A DNA stretch of 32,833 nucleotides from Candidatus Kaiserbacteria bacterium (GCA_016217935.1 JACRFJ010000020.1:1-32833); one strand, 5' to 3'; numbered from the stretch's first letter, positions 15,758 through 25,870 are shown. Translations and numbers: made by a program. Notes: generated by a model from the letters alone, not told the origin.

Positions 15758-16051
15758 TTACGGGTGCGGCTTTATTTCAAAGGTGTGAGCCGATGGATTG
15801 TGCTCGGGGTGGTGCATCGTCGTATGCACTTTATCGCCCCGGATCTCAAAAAGCGCGTGGGGGCTTGCCCCATCTGGATGGAATGCAGTTTTGTACACCC
15901 TGCTCCCATCAACTCTGTAGATGGGATTGTTTACATCGGGGCGCCCATTTTTAATGTCGTAGATGTGTCCCGTGTCCATCGCGAGCATCGGCTTTGCCGT
16001 GTGGAAACCGCCCGCATGTCCGTACGTACTCTGATGGAGATACTGCATCAT
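15758..16051 (-). CDS. Conserved-type hypothetical protein
   Basis: MMQYLHQSTYGHAGGFHTAKPMLAMDTGHIYDIKNGRPDVNNPIYRVDGSRVYKTAFHPDG...; overlaps the end of ndk, suggesting an operon. Confidence 0.6.
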   Translation of the reverse strand: MMQYLHQSTYGHAGGFHTAKPMLAMDTGHIYDIKNGRPDVNNPIYRVDGSRVYKTAFHPDGASPHALFEIRGDKVHTTMHHPEHNPSAHTFEIKPHP

Positions 16052-16656
16052 TCGTCGAGAATTCCTTTCAGCTCTTTCGAATACAGGATGTCTTCGTGTG
16101 TCACCTTATAGTCGGTCAATTCTTCTGGCTTGAACCAGTGCGGTATTTCCATCTCTGCTTCTTCGACCGACCCGGATCCGTGAATGAGATTTCGCACAGC
16201 GCGATCGTCTTGATCAGACATCACGTACGAGTCTGGCACGAAATCTCCGCGGATCGTTCCGACCGCAGCGCCTCGCGGCTCGGTGCCACCGGTTATCTTG
16301 CGAACGAGCTCAACTGCATGCGCGCCCTGCCATATCATCGCGATCACCGGACCGGCGGTCAAGTATTTTTTGAGGCCCTTCAGAATCTTCGCAGTGATTT
16401 CGAGCGGATCTTCGGAAGGCGGCGTGAGGCCGCGATCGCGATAGCCCTTGATCGTTTTCTCACCAGTTACTCGGCGCCAATTGGGATCAAGTGTGTAATG
16501 CCCTTCCACCTGCTCTTCGGTCGGGACCATGAGCTTGAGAGCGACGAGCTTGAGACCGAGCCGCTCATAGCGGCGGATGATTTCTCCGATGAGCGCGCGT
16601 TGAATGCCATCAGGCTTGATGATTACGAGAGTTCTTTCTTGTGAGGGATGTTCCAT
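16048..16656 (-). CDS. ndk: Nucleoside diphosphate kinase
   Basis: RTLVIIKPDGIQRALIGEIIRRYERLGLKLVALK...AVELVRKITGGTEPRGAAVGTIRGDF...RNLIHGSGSVEEAEMEI. Confidence 0.95.
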   Translation of the reverse strand: MEHPSQERTLVIIKPDGIQRALIGEIIRRYERLGLKLVALKLMVPTEEQVEGHYTLDPNWRRVTGEKTIKGYRDRGLTPPSEDPLEITAKILKGLKKYLTAGPVIAMIWQGAHAVELVRKITGGTEPRGAAVGTIRGDFVPDSYVMSDQDDRAVRNLIHGSGSVEEAEMEIPHWFKPEELTDYKVTHEDILYSKELKGILDE

Positions 16657-16694
16657 GCGCGGTACTGTATCACACTTCGGAGTTCGATGAAATC

Positions 16695-19511
16695 TTACCG
16701 AAGAAGTTGCGTCGAATCTGAAATACCTGTTGCTGCACGTTCTTCTGCTTGGCCGAATTTGCGCCGGATTTCGGCTTCGACTTCTTCGCGCGCCTTGCCG
16801 TACGTGCGGTACGAGAGCTCTTTGAGCGGATCGATACGGGTATGATCGAATTTCGGCAACTCGACCGTGTTGATCGTAAAGGGTCGCGCGGGCACTCCCT
16901 GAACGAGAAGCGACGCGACGCCGGTACGATTTGGCAGATTCTCCAAATCTTTGGCACTGAATACCGGAGCGAACTGCTTCTCGAGAAATTCTGCATCAGT
17001 GGTACCAATGCGCATCGAGATCTTGGTGCCGACGTTCCCTATCACTGCATCGCGAATGTTTTCTTCGAGCTGTGCGATGAATTGGTGCGCGACCGTAAGT
17101 GCGAGCTTGTATTTTCGAGCTTCCGAGAGGATTGTCGAGATGGATGGCGTCGCGAAGTTCTGGAATTCGTCGATGTAGAGGTAGAAGACGGGCAAATCTC
17201 CCTTCGAATCCACGCGTGAGAATGCCGCTTGCAAGAATTTCGAGACGAGGACGAGACCAAGGAGCGCGGTATTCCTGTCGCCGAGGCGACCTTTTGAGAG
17301 ATTGGCGAGGAAAATCTTCTTGCCGTCCATAATCTCGCGGAAATTGAATGCAGATTTTTCCTGCGCCACGATCGGACGCATGATGTCGTTGGCCAAAAAG
17401 ACGTCAAACTTGCTCGTGATGTACGGTGCGACGTTCTCAAGCGATGGGTCGCCCTGCGCCTGCTCGGCAATCTTGCGCCAAAACTGTACGATGATGGGGT
17501 TCGGACAATGCGCGAGTTTGAGATTACGAAATGACGTGTCGGCAAACACACGTGGGATTTCGACGAATGTCGAGCCGGATTCGGGATGTTCGACAACCAG
17601 CTGCACGGCATTGCGATAATACTGCTCAAACATCGGACCGAATGCTTCGGGCACGTCGGAGTAGAGCTTGCGGAAAATGCCATACACTTCATCGACAACA
17701 AACGTCTTCATCTCAGGTTTCGAGCGGTCGTACTCGAGCATGTTGAGGCCCATCGGGCGCGCCGTGTACGCAGGGTCGAAATAGATGACGTCTTTTGCGC
17801 GCTCCGGTGGTATTGCCGCGAGCACATCTTCGATATCGTTGCCGTGCGGATCGATAAAGGCGATGCCCTCACCGTTTTTAATATCCTGAATGATCATGTT
17901 CTTAATGAGTCCTGTCTTACCAGTGCCCGTCTGCCCGATCACATAGCAGTGACGCAAGCGATCTGCGGGAGCGAAGTGTACCGGCGTCTCGTCGGCGCCG
18001 TAATGATTGATACCGATCGTGATGCCCTCTCCTCCGATTTCCACCGGCGCAGGTGCTTGCTTACCGAAGCTTCGCTTTAATTCGCGTGACGTGGTGACGC
18101 GCTCCGCCGTGAAATGGAAAATCGATGTGATTTCAGCGAGCGAGAGTGGCATCGCAATATCGTGATCAAAGGTGCGATACGTGAAATCGCGCAAAAAATT
18201 GGCGATACTCCAACTTCCGACACGCTTGAATTCAAAATGATTGCCTTTCGGATCGTCGTACTGGTTGAACGGTGCAATCAAATTGCTCAAGAGCTCCTCT
18301 GCGCGCGTCGAGTCTTTTGCAGACGAGACAAGACGGATGGACGTTGGCGCGATGCGTGTCTTGATTTTGCGTGTAATTTCTTCGGTCGATACCTGATCAG
18401 AGGTACGACGATATTCATTTTGCTGTTCACGTTCGTGCTCTTCTGGAGCAAATACCATTTTTGCCGCATCCCATAGCACTTCCGCAACCTCACTTTCAGG
18501 AACCTTGAGCGCCTGGTGAATATTTTTCCCTTTTTCAAGCTCACGGAGAATCTTTTTGTAATGCTTGTTGTATCGGTCGCCCTCGGTACCGACCGTAATC
18601 TGTAGCGCAGCACCTTCGCCGTGTTTCAAAATCTTGGCAAATGCCGCGAGTAAAATATTCATCGGATCGTGCTCAAACATGTCGGGTGTTTTGAGTGGAA
18701 ATGCCGCATGTTTGGCAAGCGTCCCGTATGCAGCCGCATGTGACCCCTCATAATTAAAAATATTGTAGTCGCCGCGACTCTCTGAAATGCGTGCGTTGGG
18801 AAATACCGACGACATGAGGCGCTCGGCAAGTGTTTTCTTGGCTCGTGGAATCGCGAGGTAAAGCGATGCACTTTCAGATCCTTCTGGCACCGCAATTTCA
18901 AGCGAAAAACCTTCGTGCGTTTCGATCAGCGGCAAAAGACCGGCATACAATTGCTCTGACGACGCGAGCAGTTGTTCGAGTTTGTTTTGGCGCATTTCAT
19001 CTTCCTTGCCCTCGCCGTGTGCTTGCGGTTGCACTTCGAAAAGCACCATGTGGAGGGCGCGATTCACTTTTTCCAGAGGCTTCATGCCTTTTTCGGGCAG
19101 GCCTTCCGCTATGTAGCGCACGAGCGCGCGATGAAAATCATCTTCAAGGTGCGGGTTTTTCATCCGTGCCGCGACAGAGAGCGCATTCCGGATTCCCTGC
19201 TGCGCAACGATCGCGAGGAGCCCATCGAGTTGTTTGTCGTGCACTTCGGGCTCGAGTTTGAGCATGTGGCGCACGGTATCATGCTCAGGCATCACCACTG
19301 TCTCATGCAAAATGGTCGCCGCAGGCGTCTCGGCATACGCGGCAATTTCCCGCTTTGCGATACGCTCGCTCTCGATCGGGCTTGGCTGTACATCGAGCGC
19401 CTTTTCTTGCTCGCGCACGCGCTCGCGCAAGTAGGCGAGCTCCTCTTCGGGAGATTTAAATTTTCCTTGTGCCGCAACACGCGGTCGCTCTGCGATGGAG
19501 CGCGGAGACAT
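16695..19511 (-). CDS. TraD/VirB4-like type IV secretion ATPase
   Basis: CYVIGQTGTGKTGLIKNMIIQDIKNGEGIAFIDPHGNDIEDVL...FYLYIDEFQNFATPSISTILSEARKYKLALTVAHQFIAQL. Confidence 0.9.
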   Translation of the reverse strand: MSPRSIAERPRVAAQGKFKSPEEELAYLRERVREQEKALDVQPSPIESERIAKREIAAYAETPAATILHETVVMPEHDTVRHMLKLEPEVHDKQLDGLLAIVAQQGIRNALSVAARMKNPHLEDDFHRALVRYIAEGLPEKGMKPLEKVNRALHMVLFEVQPQAHGEGKEDEMRQNKLEQLLASSEQLYAGLLPLIETHEGFSLEIAVPEGSESASLYLAIPRAKKTLAERLMSSVFPNARISESRGDYNIFNYEGSHAAAYGTLAKHAAFPLKTPDMFEHDPMNILLAAFAKILKHGEGAALQITVGTEGDRYNKHYKKILRELEKGKNIHQALKVPESEVAEVLWDAAKMVFAPEEHEREQQNEYRRTSDQVSTEEITRKIKTRIAPTSIRLVSSAKDSTRAEELLSNLIAPFNQYDDPKGNHFEFKRVGSWSIANFLRDFTYRTFDHDIAMPLSLAEITSIFHFTAERVTTSRELKRSFGKQAPAPVEIGGEGITIGINHYGADETPVHFAPADRLRHCYVIGQTGTGKTGLIKNMIIQDIKNGEGIAFIDPHGNDIEDVLAAIPPERAKDVIYFDPAYTARPMGLNMLEYDRSKPEMKTFVVDEVYGIFRKLYSDVPEAFGPMFEQYYRNAVQLVVEHPESGSTFVEIPRVFADTSFRNLKLAHCPNPIIVQFWRKIAEQAQGDPSLENVAPYITSKFDVFLANDIMRPIVAQEKSAFNFREIMDGKKIFLANLSKGRLGDRNTALLGLVLVSKFLQAAFSRVDSKGDLPVFYLYIDEFQNFATPSISTILSEARKYKLALTVAHQFIAQLEENIRDAVIGNVGTKISMRIGTTDAEFLEKQFAPVFSAKDLENLPNRTGVASLLVQGVPARPFTINTVELPKFDHTRIDPLKELSYRTYGKAREEVEAEIRRKFGQAEERAATGISDSTQLLR

Positions 19512-19527
19512 GCAAAAAGTATATCAC

Positions 19528-20850
19528 TTAGCGAAGTACCTTCGCGCCGATGTCGCGGCGCAGGTACTTGCCTTCGAATTGGATTTTGTCCGCTGCCTCG
19601 TACGCGCGGTCGAGTGCTTCTTTGAGCGATGCGCCCATCGCAGTGACTGCGAGGACCCGACCGCCGTTGGTAACGACTTGGCCATTACCGATCTTTGTTC
19701 CCGAGTGAAAAACGACGACACCCGGAATCTTTTCTGCCTCTTCAATTCCCGTAATCCGAAGATCCTTTTTATATTCGTCGGGATATCCTCCAGAGCAGAG
19801 GATGAGATTCGCGCATCCGAGAGATTCGGATTCGAGAGACAAGCCTGCGAGACTACCCGCTACGGAACCTTGCAGGATGGACAGTATGTCGCCTTTCAAA
19901 AGGCGCATATAGACCTCGCATTCGGGATCGCCAAAACGCGAATTGTATTCGAGCACTTTCGGTCCACTCTTTGTGAGAATGAGTCCCGGATACAAGAGTC
20001 CGGAGAACGGCGTGCCATTTTCCTCAAGTGCAATGAGAATCCTCTGCACGATCGTCTCTCCTATTTCTTCGATAAGCGCAGGTGTGACAAATGGTAGCGG
20101 ATGAATCACGCCGATACCGCCCGTCATCTTGCCGGTATCACCTTCACCAATCGTTTTGTGATCCTGAGACACCGGGAAAAGAAGAAAATCCGTGCCTGCG
20201 CAGATCGCATGAATGGACATCTCCGGCCCTTCCAGGAAATCTTCGATCACGACCTGTTTGCTGTCGTGCGAGAAGATTTCGTGGAGCGTCTCTTCCGCGT
20301 CTTGGAGTGTGCGGCAAATCGTGACACCTTTGCCAAACACAAGACCGCTGTCTTTCACCACGATGGGAACCCCGTGCGAGCGTACGTATTCGATTGCAGA
20401 TGGTTCATCTGCGAATGTTTTAAACGTGGCGGTCGGTACACCGGCTCTCTCCATTAGTGTTTTCGAAAATGCTTTGGACGATTCGATCTGTGCGGCAGCT
20501 TTCGACGGACCAAAAATCGCCAATCCTTTTGCTCTGAATGTGTCGACGATTCCTAGCTCGAGCGGATTTTCTGGACCAACGACCGTGAGACCGATCTTCT
20601 TGTCGAGCGCAAATTGGAGAAGTTTCTCTATGTCGATCGCGGCGATACCAACGTTCTCTCCCACTCGGCTCGTTCCTCCATTCCCCGGAGCTATATAGAT
20701 CTTTCCCACCTGGGGCGATTGTTTCAGCTTCCATGCGAGTGAGTGCTCACGCCCGCCGCTTCCAATTATTAGGACGTTGACGCCTCCCTCTTCGAGGTTT
20801 TCCCTCTTTGAGGTTCTTGCTGTAGATGTGCTTGGCGATGTATGTACCAT
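19528..20850 (-). CDS. purD: Phosphoribosylamine-glycine ligase
   Basis: NVLIIGSGGREHSLAWKLKQSPQVGKIYIAPGNGGT...VGPENPLELGIVD...GDTGKMTGGIGVIHP...EYNSRFGDPECEVYMRLL. Start set at 20850. Confidence 0.95.
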   Translation of the reverse strand: MVHTSPSTSTARTSKRENLEEGGVNVLIIGSGGREHSLAWKLKQSPQVGKIYIAPGNGGTSRVGENVGIAAIDIEKLLQFALDKKIGLTVVGPENPLELGIVDTFRAKGLAIFGPSKAAAQIESSKAFSKTLMERAGVPTATFKTFADEPSAIEYVRSHGVPIVVKDSGLVFGKGVTICRTLQDAEETLHEIFSHDSKQVVIEDFLEGPEMSIHAICAGTDFLLFPVSQDHKTIGEGDTGKMTGGIGVIHPLPFVTPALIEEIGETIVQRILIALEENGTPFSGLLYPGLILTKSGPKVLEYNSRFGDPECEVYMRLLKGDILSILQGSVAGSLAGLSLESESLGCANLILCSGGYPDEYKKDLRITGIEEAEKIPGVVVFHSGTKIGNGQVVTNGGRVLAVTAMGASLKEALDRAYEAADKIQFEGKYLRRDIGAKVLR

Positions 20851-20880
20851 CAAAATAATATATATCCCCACCACGCATTA

Positions 20881-20905
20881 TATAGGGTTTCGTAAACTCT
20901 ATATA
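20881..20905. repeat. REP-like palindrome left of RAYT
   Basis: TATAGGGTTTCGTAAACTCTATATA, near-identical to 21580-21604. Confidence 0.8.
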
Positions 20906-20913
20906 ATCACGTT

Positions 20914-21579
20914 ATGGAACTATTTCATGCCCTCAATCGCGGAGTTGATAAGCGAACAATATTTATGGACGAACGTGACAATACACGATTTGTGCACGAT
21001 TTATATGAGTTCAACGATGCGTCCCCTGCAATCAACATGAAGTACCATATTGCAGGAAAGAAATCGCAATCGGGGCCGGGCCGACGACCCGCCACAAAAA
21101 AACGCATCGTTGATATTCATGGGTGGTGCCTGATGAAAAATCACTATCACCTGTTACTCTCAGAAGTCATAGAAGGAGGAATGTCATTGTTTTTGAGAAA
21201 ACTGAATGTCGGGTACGCCAACTACTTCAATGAGCGTCACAAACGAACAGGCACTCTTTTCCAGGGCCGCACGAAAAAGGTCCTGATCGAGCACGATTCC
21301 CATTTTCTCTATATCCTTCATTATATCCACCTGAATCCTCTCGATTTCCGAACAGGTGCGCGCAAATGGCGCGAAGGTACCATTGATGATATCGCTTCGG
21401 CTCTCACCCATTTGAAAAAGTATCGCTGGAGCAGTTATTTAGATTACTGTGGTGAACATAACTTTCCTTCGGTGGTCACCATGGACCTCTTTAGCGATGT
21501 TTTCAAGAATTACGAGAGCGATCTTCGTAAATATGTGGGAAGTTTCAAAATATCAGAAGCACCCAATAACCTTGAATAA
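20914..21579 (+). CDS. REP-associated tyrosine transposase (Y1/IS200-like, RAYT)
   Basis: LFHALNRGVDKRTIFMDERDNTRFVHDL...IHGWCLMKNHYHLLLSEVIEGGMSLFLRKLNVGYANYFNERHKRTGTLFQGRTKKVLIEHDSHFLYILHYIHLNPL. Confidence 0.93.
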   Translation: MELFHALNRGVDKRTIFMDERDNTRFVHDLYEFNDASPAINMKYHIAGKKSQSGPGRRPATKKRIVDIHGWCLMKNHYHLLLSEVIEGGMSLFLRKLNVGYANYFNERHKRTGTLFQGRTKKVLIEHDSHFLYILHYIHLNPLDFRTGARKWREGTIDDIASALTHLKKYRWSSYLDYCGEHNFPSVVTMDLFSDVFKNYESDLRKYVGSFKISEAPNNLE

Positions 21580-21604
21580 TATAGGGTTTCGTAAATCCTA
21601 TATA
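21579..21604. repeat. REP-like palindrome right of RAYT
   Basis: ATATAGG-GTTTCGTAAAT-CCTATAT. Confidence 0.8.
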
Positions 21605-21611
21605 GCTGCGA

Positions 21612-22166
21612 TTAGAATTTTCCGCGCCGCAGAGGTGGTACATAATTTGTAATGTACTCGATGACTTCATTCGGCGTATCGGCAAAATGTATGAGTTCCA
21701 CAAGAGGCACGTGCAGAAAGTCTTCCTCGTGCATGCGCTCAAGCTGCGTCTTCAGTCCCGCGTAAAAATCATTGGTATTCAGGGCAATAATTGCTTTGTT
21801 GTGCATTTCAAATACTTTTAGTTCGATTACTTCGGTTATTTCATCGAGCGTGCCTGTACCGCCGGGAAGCATGACAATCGCATCGGAACGCGCGAGGAGA
21901 GTCGCCTTTCGTGTATTGAGGTCCTTTTCAACGATCATTTCTGTTGCCTCTTTTCGAGCTCGTTCGCGCAAAAGTTCAAAAGAAACTCCGATGAGTTTGC
22001 CTCCATTTTCCTGCACCGCATCAGCGATTACTTTCATCATGCCGCGATTCGATCCTCCCCAGACGAGATTATGACCACCTTCGGCGATACGCTTGCCAAG
22101 CTCACGCACAGGTTCCATGTACTTTTCCGATACCTCTTTTGAAGAGCAACAGACACAGATGTTCAT
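21612..22166 (-). CDS. LOG family protein
   Basis: GKRIAEGGHNLVWGGSNRGMMKVIADAVQENGGKLIGV...MLPGGTGTLDEITEVIE. Confidence 0.9.
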   Translation of the reverse strand: MNICVCCSSKEVSEKYMEPVRELGKRIAEGGHNLVWGGSNRGMMKVIADAVQENGGKLIGVSFELLRERARKEATEMIVEKDLNTRKATLLARSDAIVMLPGGTGTLDEITEVIELKVFEMHNKAIIALNTNDFYAGLKTQLERMHEEDFLHVPLVELIHFADTPNEVIEYITNYVPPLRRGKF

Positions 22167-22167
22167 A

Positions 22168-22938
22168 CTATTCTTTTGTGAGAATTTCAGGGCCGTCAGC
22201 GAGAATAATCACGGTGTGTTCCGCATGTGCAGTGCGTGAGCCGTCTTTGGTGCGGTATGAATAGCCATCACTATCGACGAAGAGTTCGCCCGAGCCGAGC
22301 GCAAACATCGGCTCGATTGCAATTACGAGGCCTTCGACGAGTTTCTCGCCTGATCCTGGAGCGCCGAAATTGGCGACATGCGGTTCTTCGTGGACCTTCA
22401 GTCCCACACCATGTCCCGAAAGATTCTTGGGGTATCCAAATGCATTTTTCTTGGCGAATCGCTCCACCGCATGGCCAATATCTCCCGTCGTATTTCCGAC
22501 TTTCGCCTCACCAATGCCAAGGAGTAGCGCCTCGTGCGCACCACGCACAAGGCGGAGGTCTTCTGGGTCGTGCTTTGTACCGGCGATCACAGTCGTCGCG
22601 TGATCGGTATAGAGTCCTTTGTGTTTGATTCCAAAATCGAGGCATACCACATCACCATCTCGTATCGTCATTTTGTTCTCGCTTGCAGGAGAGTGCACGA
22701 TCACATCGTTTATGGAGACGCACAGAGCGGATGGATATGGTTGCTGGTCTTTGCGATCTCTATGACCGAGAAATGCCGGCTCATCGCCATCTTTCTCAAC
22801 CATTGTTCGAGCAATTTTTTCGAGCTTGGCTGATGTAATGCCCGGTGCGACCTTCTCCGCAAGCATATGCACATGCCGTGCGAGCCTGCGTCCGCCTTCA
22901 CGCAGTATCTCAATATCCTCTTTTGTCTTGGCTATCAT
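22168..22938 (-). CDS. map: Methionine aminopeptidase type I
   Basis: MIAKTKEDIEILREGGRRLARHV...CVSINDVIVHSPASE...DGDVVCLDFGIKHKGLYTDHATTV...GHGVGLKVHEEPHVANFG. Confidence 0.96.
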   Translation of the reverse strand: MIAKTKEDIEILREGGRRLARHVHMLAEKVAPGITSAKLEKIARTMVEKDGDEPAFLGHRDRKDQQPYPSALCVSINDVIVHSPASENKMTIRDGDVVCLDFGIKHKGLYTDHATTVIAGTKHDPEDLRLVRGAHEALLLGIGEAKVGNTTGDIGHAVERFAKKNAFGYPKNLSGHGVGLKVHEEPHVANFGAPGSGEKLVEGLVIAIEPMFALGSGELFVDSDGYSYRTKDGSRTAHAEHTVIILADGPEILTKE

Positions 22939-23528
22939 TGCGCCAAGCCTAGCACAGACAAAATATTCTTGTGAATTGTCTCGACATCGGGCTCACCATC
23001 GATTTCGATGACCTGGCGACCACGACTCTTCAAGAGTTCGAGCTGCGGGAGAACGTCGGTTTTGGTCCATGCGAGTCGTTTCCGTATCGCCTCTTCGGTA
23101 TCGTCGTTCCGACCGCGCGCGAGAAGCCTTTTTACTGCAGTATCGTCGTTGATAACGAGATTCACGATCTTGAACTCTCGATCGCGGCCGTAAAATTTCA
23201 TCATGTCGTCGTAGGCTGCAGTCTGCTCGGGCCCGCGCGCGAGGCCATCGGCAACGATGTGCTCCTCGCCTGAGAAATTATCGACAAGCTTCTTGGTTTG
23301 TAAGAAAATGGCCATAAAATCCGGCATGCGGCGACCCTCGTCGATCACCGCGCCGGTGAGTTTGCCACTGTGCGAGCCGCTGTCCCGCAAATTGCGGAGC
23401 TCCTGTCCCATGTCGATGTGCAGGACAGAGCGATCGGATTTTGTCTTCAAGAATTCGATCAGCATTTTGACCTGCGTGCCTTTGCCTGCGCCTTGGGAGC
23501 CAAAAAAGAGTACGGTAATCGGATTCAT
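22935..23528 (-). CDS. adk: Adenylate kinase
   Basis: ITVLFFGSQGAGKGTQVKMLIEFLKT...LLARGRNDDTEEAIRKRLAWTK. Confidence 0.88.
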   Translation of the reverse strand: MNPITVLFFGSQGAGKGTQVKMLIEFLKTKSDRSVLHIDMGQELRNLRDSGSHSGKLTGAVIDEGRRMPDFMAIFLQTKKLVDNFSGEEHIVADGLARGPEQTAAYDDMMKFYGRDREFKIVNLVINDDTAVKRLLARGRNDDTEEAIRKRLAWTKTDVLPQLELLKSRGRQVIEIDGEPDVETIHKNILSVLGLAQ

Positions 23529-23531
23529 GAC

Positions 23532-24107
23532 TCAAAGATTGTATCCTTCTTTACGAAGAATTTCTATCACTTTCTCGATGGTCTCCGCGAGTGCACCATC
23601 GGCATTGACCACGCGATAATCGTACTGCGGGGCATGCACACGCAGTTCGTTTTCCGTAATTCTCATACGCGTGTCGAATTCTCTTTCTGTCCATTCCGGA
23701 TTGCGAGCACGCAGGCGGGAACGAAACTGCTCAACCGATTCGGGCATGATGAAAATCGTGGTCGCGCCATAACGCTCTTTGAGGAACTGCGCGCCCTCGA
23801 TGTCGACTTGGGCGAATACGATATGGCCATCTTTCATTCGTTGTTCAACATCCGGGATGTATGTGCCATAGTAGGTGCCAAGACTCGGAACAAAACGGTG
23901 TTCGGGAATGTTTCCGGCTGCGAGCTCCTCGTCGAAACGCTCTTGCGAAAAAAAATGGTAGTCGATCCCATCAGCTTCCCCGGGGCGCATGAGGCGCGTC
24001 GTCGCGGTCACCAATCGCTCGCAGTGGGGGAATCGCGCGATGATTCCATTGATGATCGCATTTTTGCCGCTCCCGCTTGGCCCTGCGATGACAACCACTT
24101 GTTTCAT
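23532..24107 (-). CDS. gmk: Guanylate kinase
   Basis: MKQVVVIAGPSGSGKNAIINGIIARFPHCERLVTATTRLMRPGEADGIDYHFFSQERFDEELAAG. Confidence 0.94.
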   Translation of the reverse strand: MKQVVVIAGPSGSGKNAIINGIIARFPHCERLVTATTRLMRPGEADGIDYHFFSQERFDEELAAGNIPEHRFVPSLGTYYGTYIPDVEQRMKDGHIVFAQVDIEGAQFLKERYGATTIFIMPESVEQFRSRLRARNPEWTEREFDTRMRITENELRVHAPQYDYRVVNADGALAETIEKVIEILRKEGYNL

Positions 24108-24150
24108 GTACGGAGACTAGCACATCCGCCGCAATAAAAAACGGTCGATT

Positions 24151-25425
24151 CTAGTATTCCCTAATCGACGTTTGCGCGTCAATCTTCTTGACCAGATCAA
24201 GTACAACAGAGACGACGATGAGGAGCGCAGTACCTCCGATTGTAATCGCGGTGATACCCGTCACGCCCTGGAGGGCGATTGGAAGCACCGCCAGAAGACC
24301 GAGAAAGAGTGCGCCGACGAGTGTAATGCGTGTGATGATGTTACCGAGGTAGTCCGCGGTCGTTTGCCCTGGGCGAACTCCGGGAATAAATGCCCCATTT
24401 TTCTGCAAATTCTTGGCAACCTGGTGGGGCTCGAAGGTGATCGCAGTGTAGAAGTATGTGAATACGAAAACCAAGAGGAAGTAGAGCGAACCATACACCC
24501 ATTGATTGGCGAGGAAGGAGACGACAGCCTGTGCGCCGACCGCAAGCCAGGTAATCGATACCTTCGAGAGGAACGTCGCGATCATCTGCGGGAAGAGGAG
24601 GAACGAGAGCGCAAAGATAATTGGGATTACTCCTGCTTGATTCACGCGAAGCGGCAGGTACGTAGAAATACCACCGAGAACTTTCATCCCGCGTACACGG
24701 CGCGCGTAGGTCACCGGGATGGGACGTTCGGCTTCAGTGATGTAGACAACACCCGCAGTAATCACGATCGCCGCAATCGCAAACCCCAGGTATGCGGGTA
24801 CCTGTGCGATGTCGAAGCTGAAGATGGTGCGTGCAATGTCCGACGGGATACGAGCGACGATGCCCGCAAAGATGATGAGTGAAACGCCGTTGCCAACACC
24901 GAATTCAGAGATGAGTTCGCCGATCCACATCACGAGCATCGAGCCCGCCGCGATGACGAAGATGTTGGTGAAGAACGCGAGTGTGGAGAGCTGCGGGACG
25001 ACGCCATTTTGCTGCAAGAGGAGCAGGAATCCAAACGCCTGCACGAACGAAAGTGGAATCGTGAGGTAGCGAGAATACTGCATGAAACGCTGGCGTCCCG
25101 CATCACCTTCTTCCTGATACATCTGCTTCAGCGTCGGGATAAGAATTGTCATCAGCTGCATCACGATCGATGCGGTGATGTAGGGCGAGACCCCGAGCAT
25201 TACGATGGAGAAGTTCGAGAATCCGCCTCCGGAAAAGAGGTTCAGCAGCCCAAAGAATTGGCTTTGATTCACGAACGCTGCGAGCTCGGCCGCATTGATG
25301 CCGGGAATCGGGATCGCAGCGAGGAGGCGAAAGACGACGAGTGCACCGAGTACAAAAAGAATGCGCGTGCGCAACGTCTCGTCCTCAAAGACGAGTCGAA
25401 TTTTGCGTATGAATGTTTCAAACAT
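24151..25425 (-). CDS. secY: Preprotein translocase subunit SecY
   Basis: LAAIPIPGINAAELA...GGGFSNFSIVMLGVSPYITASIVMQLMTILIP...RVRGMKVLGGISTYLPLRVNQAGVIPIIFA. Confidence 0.97.
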   Translation of the reverse strand: MFETFIRKIRLVFEDETLRTRILFVLGALVVFRLLAAIPIPGINAAELAAFVNQSQFFGLLNLFSGGGFSNFSIVMLGVSPYITASIVMQLMTILIPTLKQMYQEEGDAGRQRFMQYSRYLTIPLSFVQAFGFLLLLQQNGVVPQLSTLAFFTNIFVIAAGSMLVMWIGELISEFGVGNGVSLIIFAGIVARIPSDIARTIFSFDIAQVPAYLGFAIAAIVITAGVVYITEAERPIPVTYARRVRGMKVLGGISTYLPLRVNQAGVIPIIFALSFLLFPQMIATFLSKVSITWLAVGAQAVVSFLANQWVYGSLYFLLVFVFTYFYTAITFEPHQVAKNLQKNGAFIPGVRPGQTTADYLGNIITRITLVGALFLGLLAVLPIALQGVTGITAITIGGTALLIVVSVVLDLVKKIDAQTSIREY

Positions 25426-25428
25426 ACG

Positions 25429-25869
25429 TTAGCTAAGCGTGCCTCCCGCTTTCTCGATTGCTGCACGTGCAGTCGCAGTCGCTGGGATCCCCTTGACCGT
25501 AAACTTCTTCGTCACATTTCCCCCGACGAGTTTCACTTTTTGATTTCGTCTTCCGGTAATGCCTGCCGCAACGAGTGATTTAAACGTGATCTCTGCACCA
25601 TTTTCCATACGTGCATCAACGCGACTCACCGAAACTGCGAGCGGAGCGATTCCGGCTACGACCGTACGTCCACGATTCTTGCCGTAGCCGCGGCGCTTCG
25701 GAAGCTTCTTGATGATATCGCGAAACGCAGGGCGAATTTTGTGACCCGCGCGCGCTGTCTGCCCCTTGCCGCCTCGGCCCGACTGTTTGCCGCGGGAAGA
25801 GCCCTGCCCGCGGCCAATGCGGCGGTATGCGCGTTTACCCGTTCGTTTGAGTTGTCCAAGGTGGGCCAT
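25429..25869 (-). CDS. rplO: 50S ribosomal protein L15
   Basis: MAHLGQLKRTGKRAYRRIGRGQGSSRGKQSGRGGKGQTARAGHKIRPAF. Confidence 0.94.
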   Translation of the reverse strand: MAHLGQLKRTGKRAYRRIGRGQGSSRGKQSGRGGKGQTARAGHKIRPAFRDIIKKLPKRRGYGKNRGRTVVAGIAPLAVSVSRVDARMENGAEITFKSLVAAGITGRRNQKVKLVGGNVTKKFTVKGIPATATARAAIEKAGGTLS

Positions 25870-25870
25870 A

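Noticed and set aside
15994-24137. Long opposite-strand ORFs such as 15994-16644, 18972-19625, 19495-20097, 23370-24137 and 24172-24882
   Set aside because: Antisense to confidently identified ndk, TraD-like, purD, gmk and secY; Arg/Cys/His-rich shadow translations.
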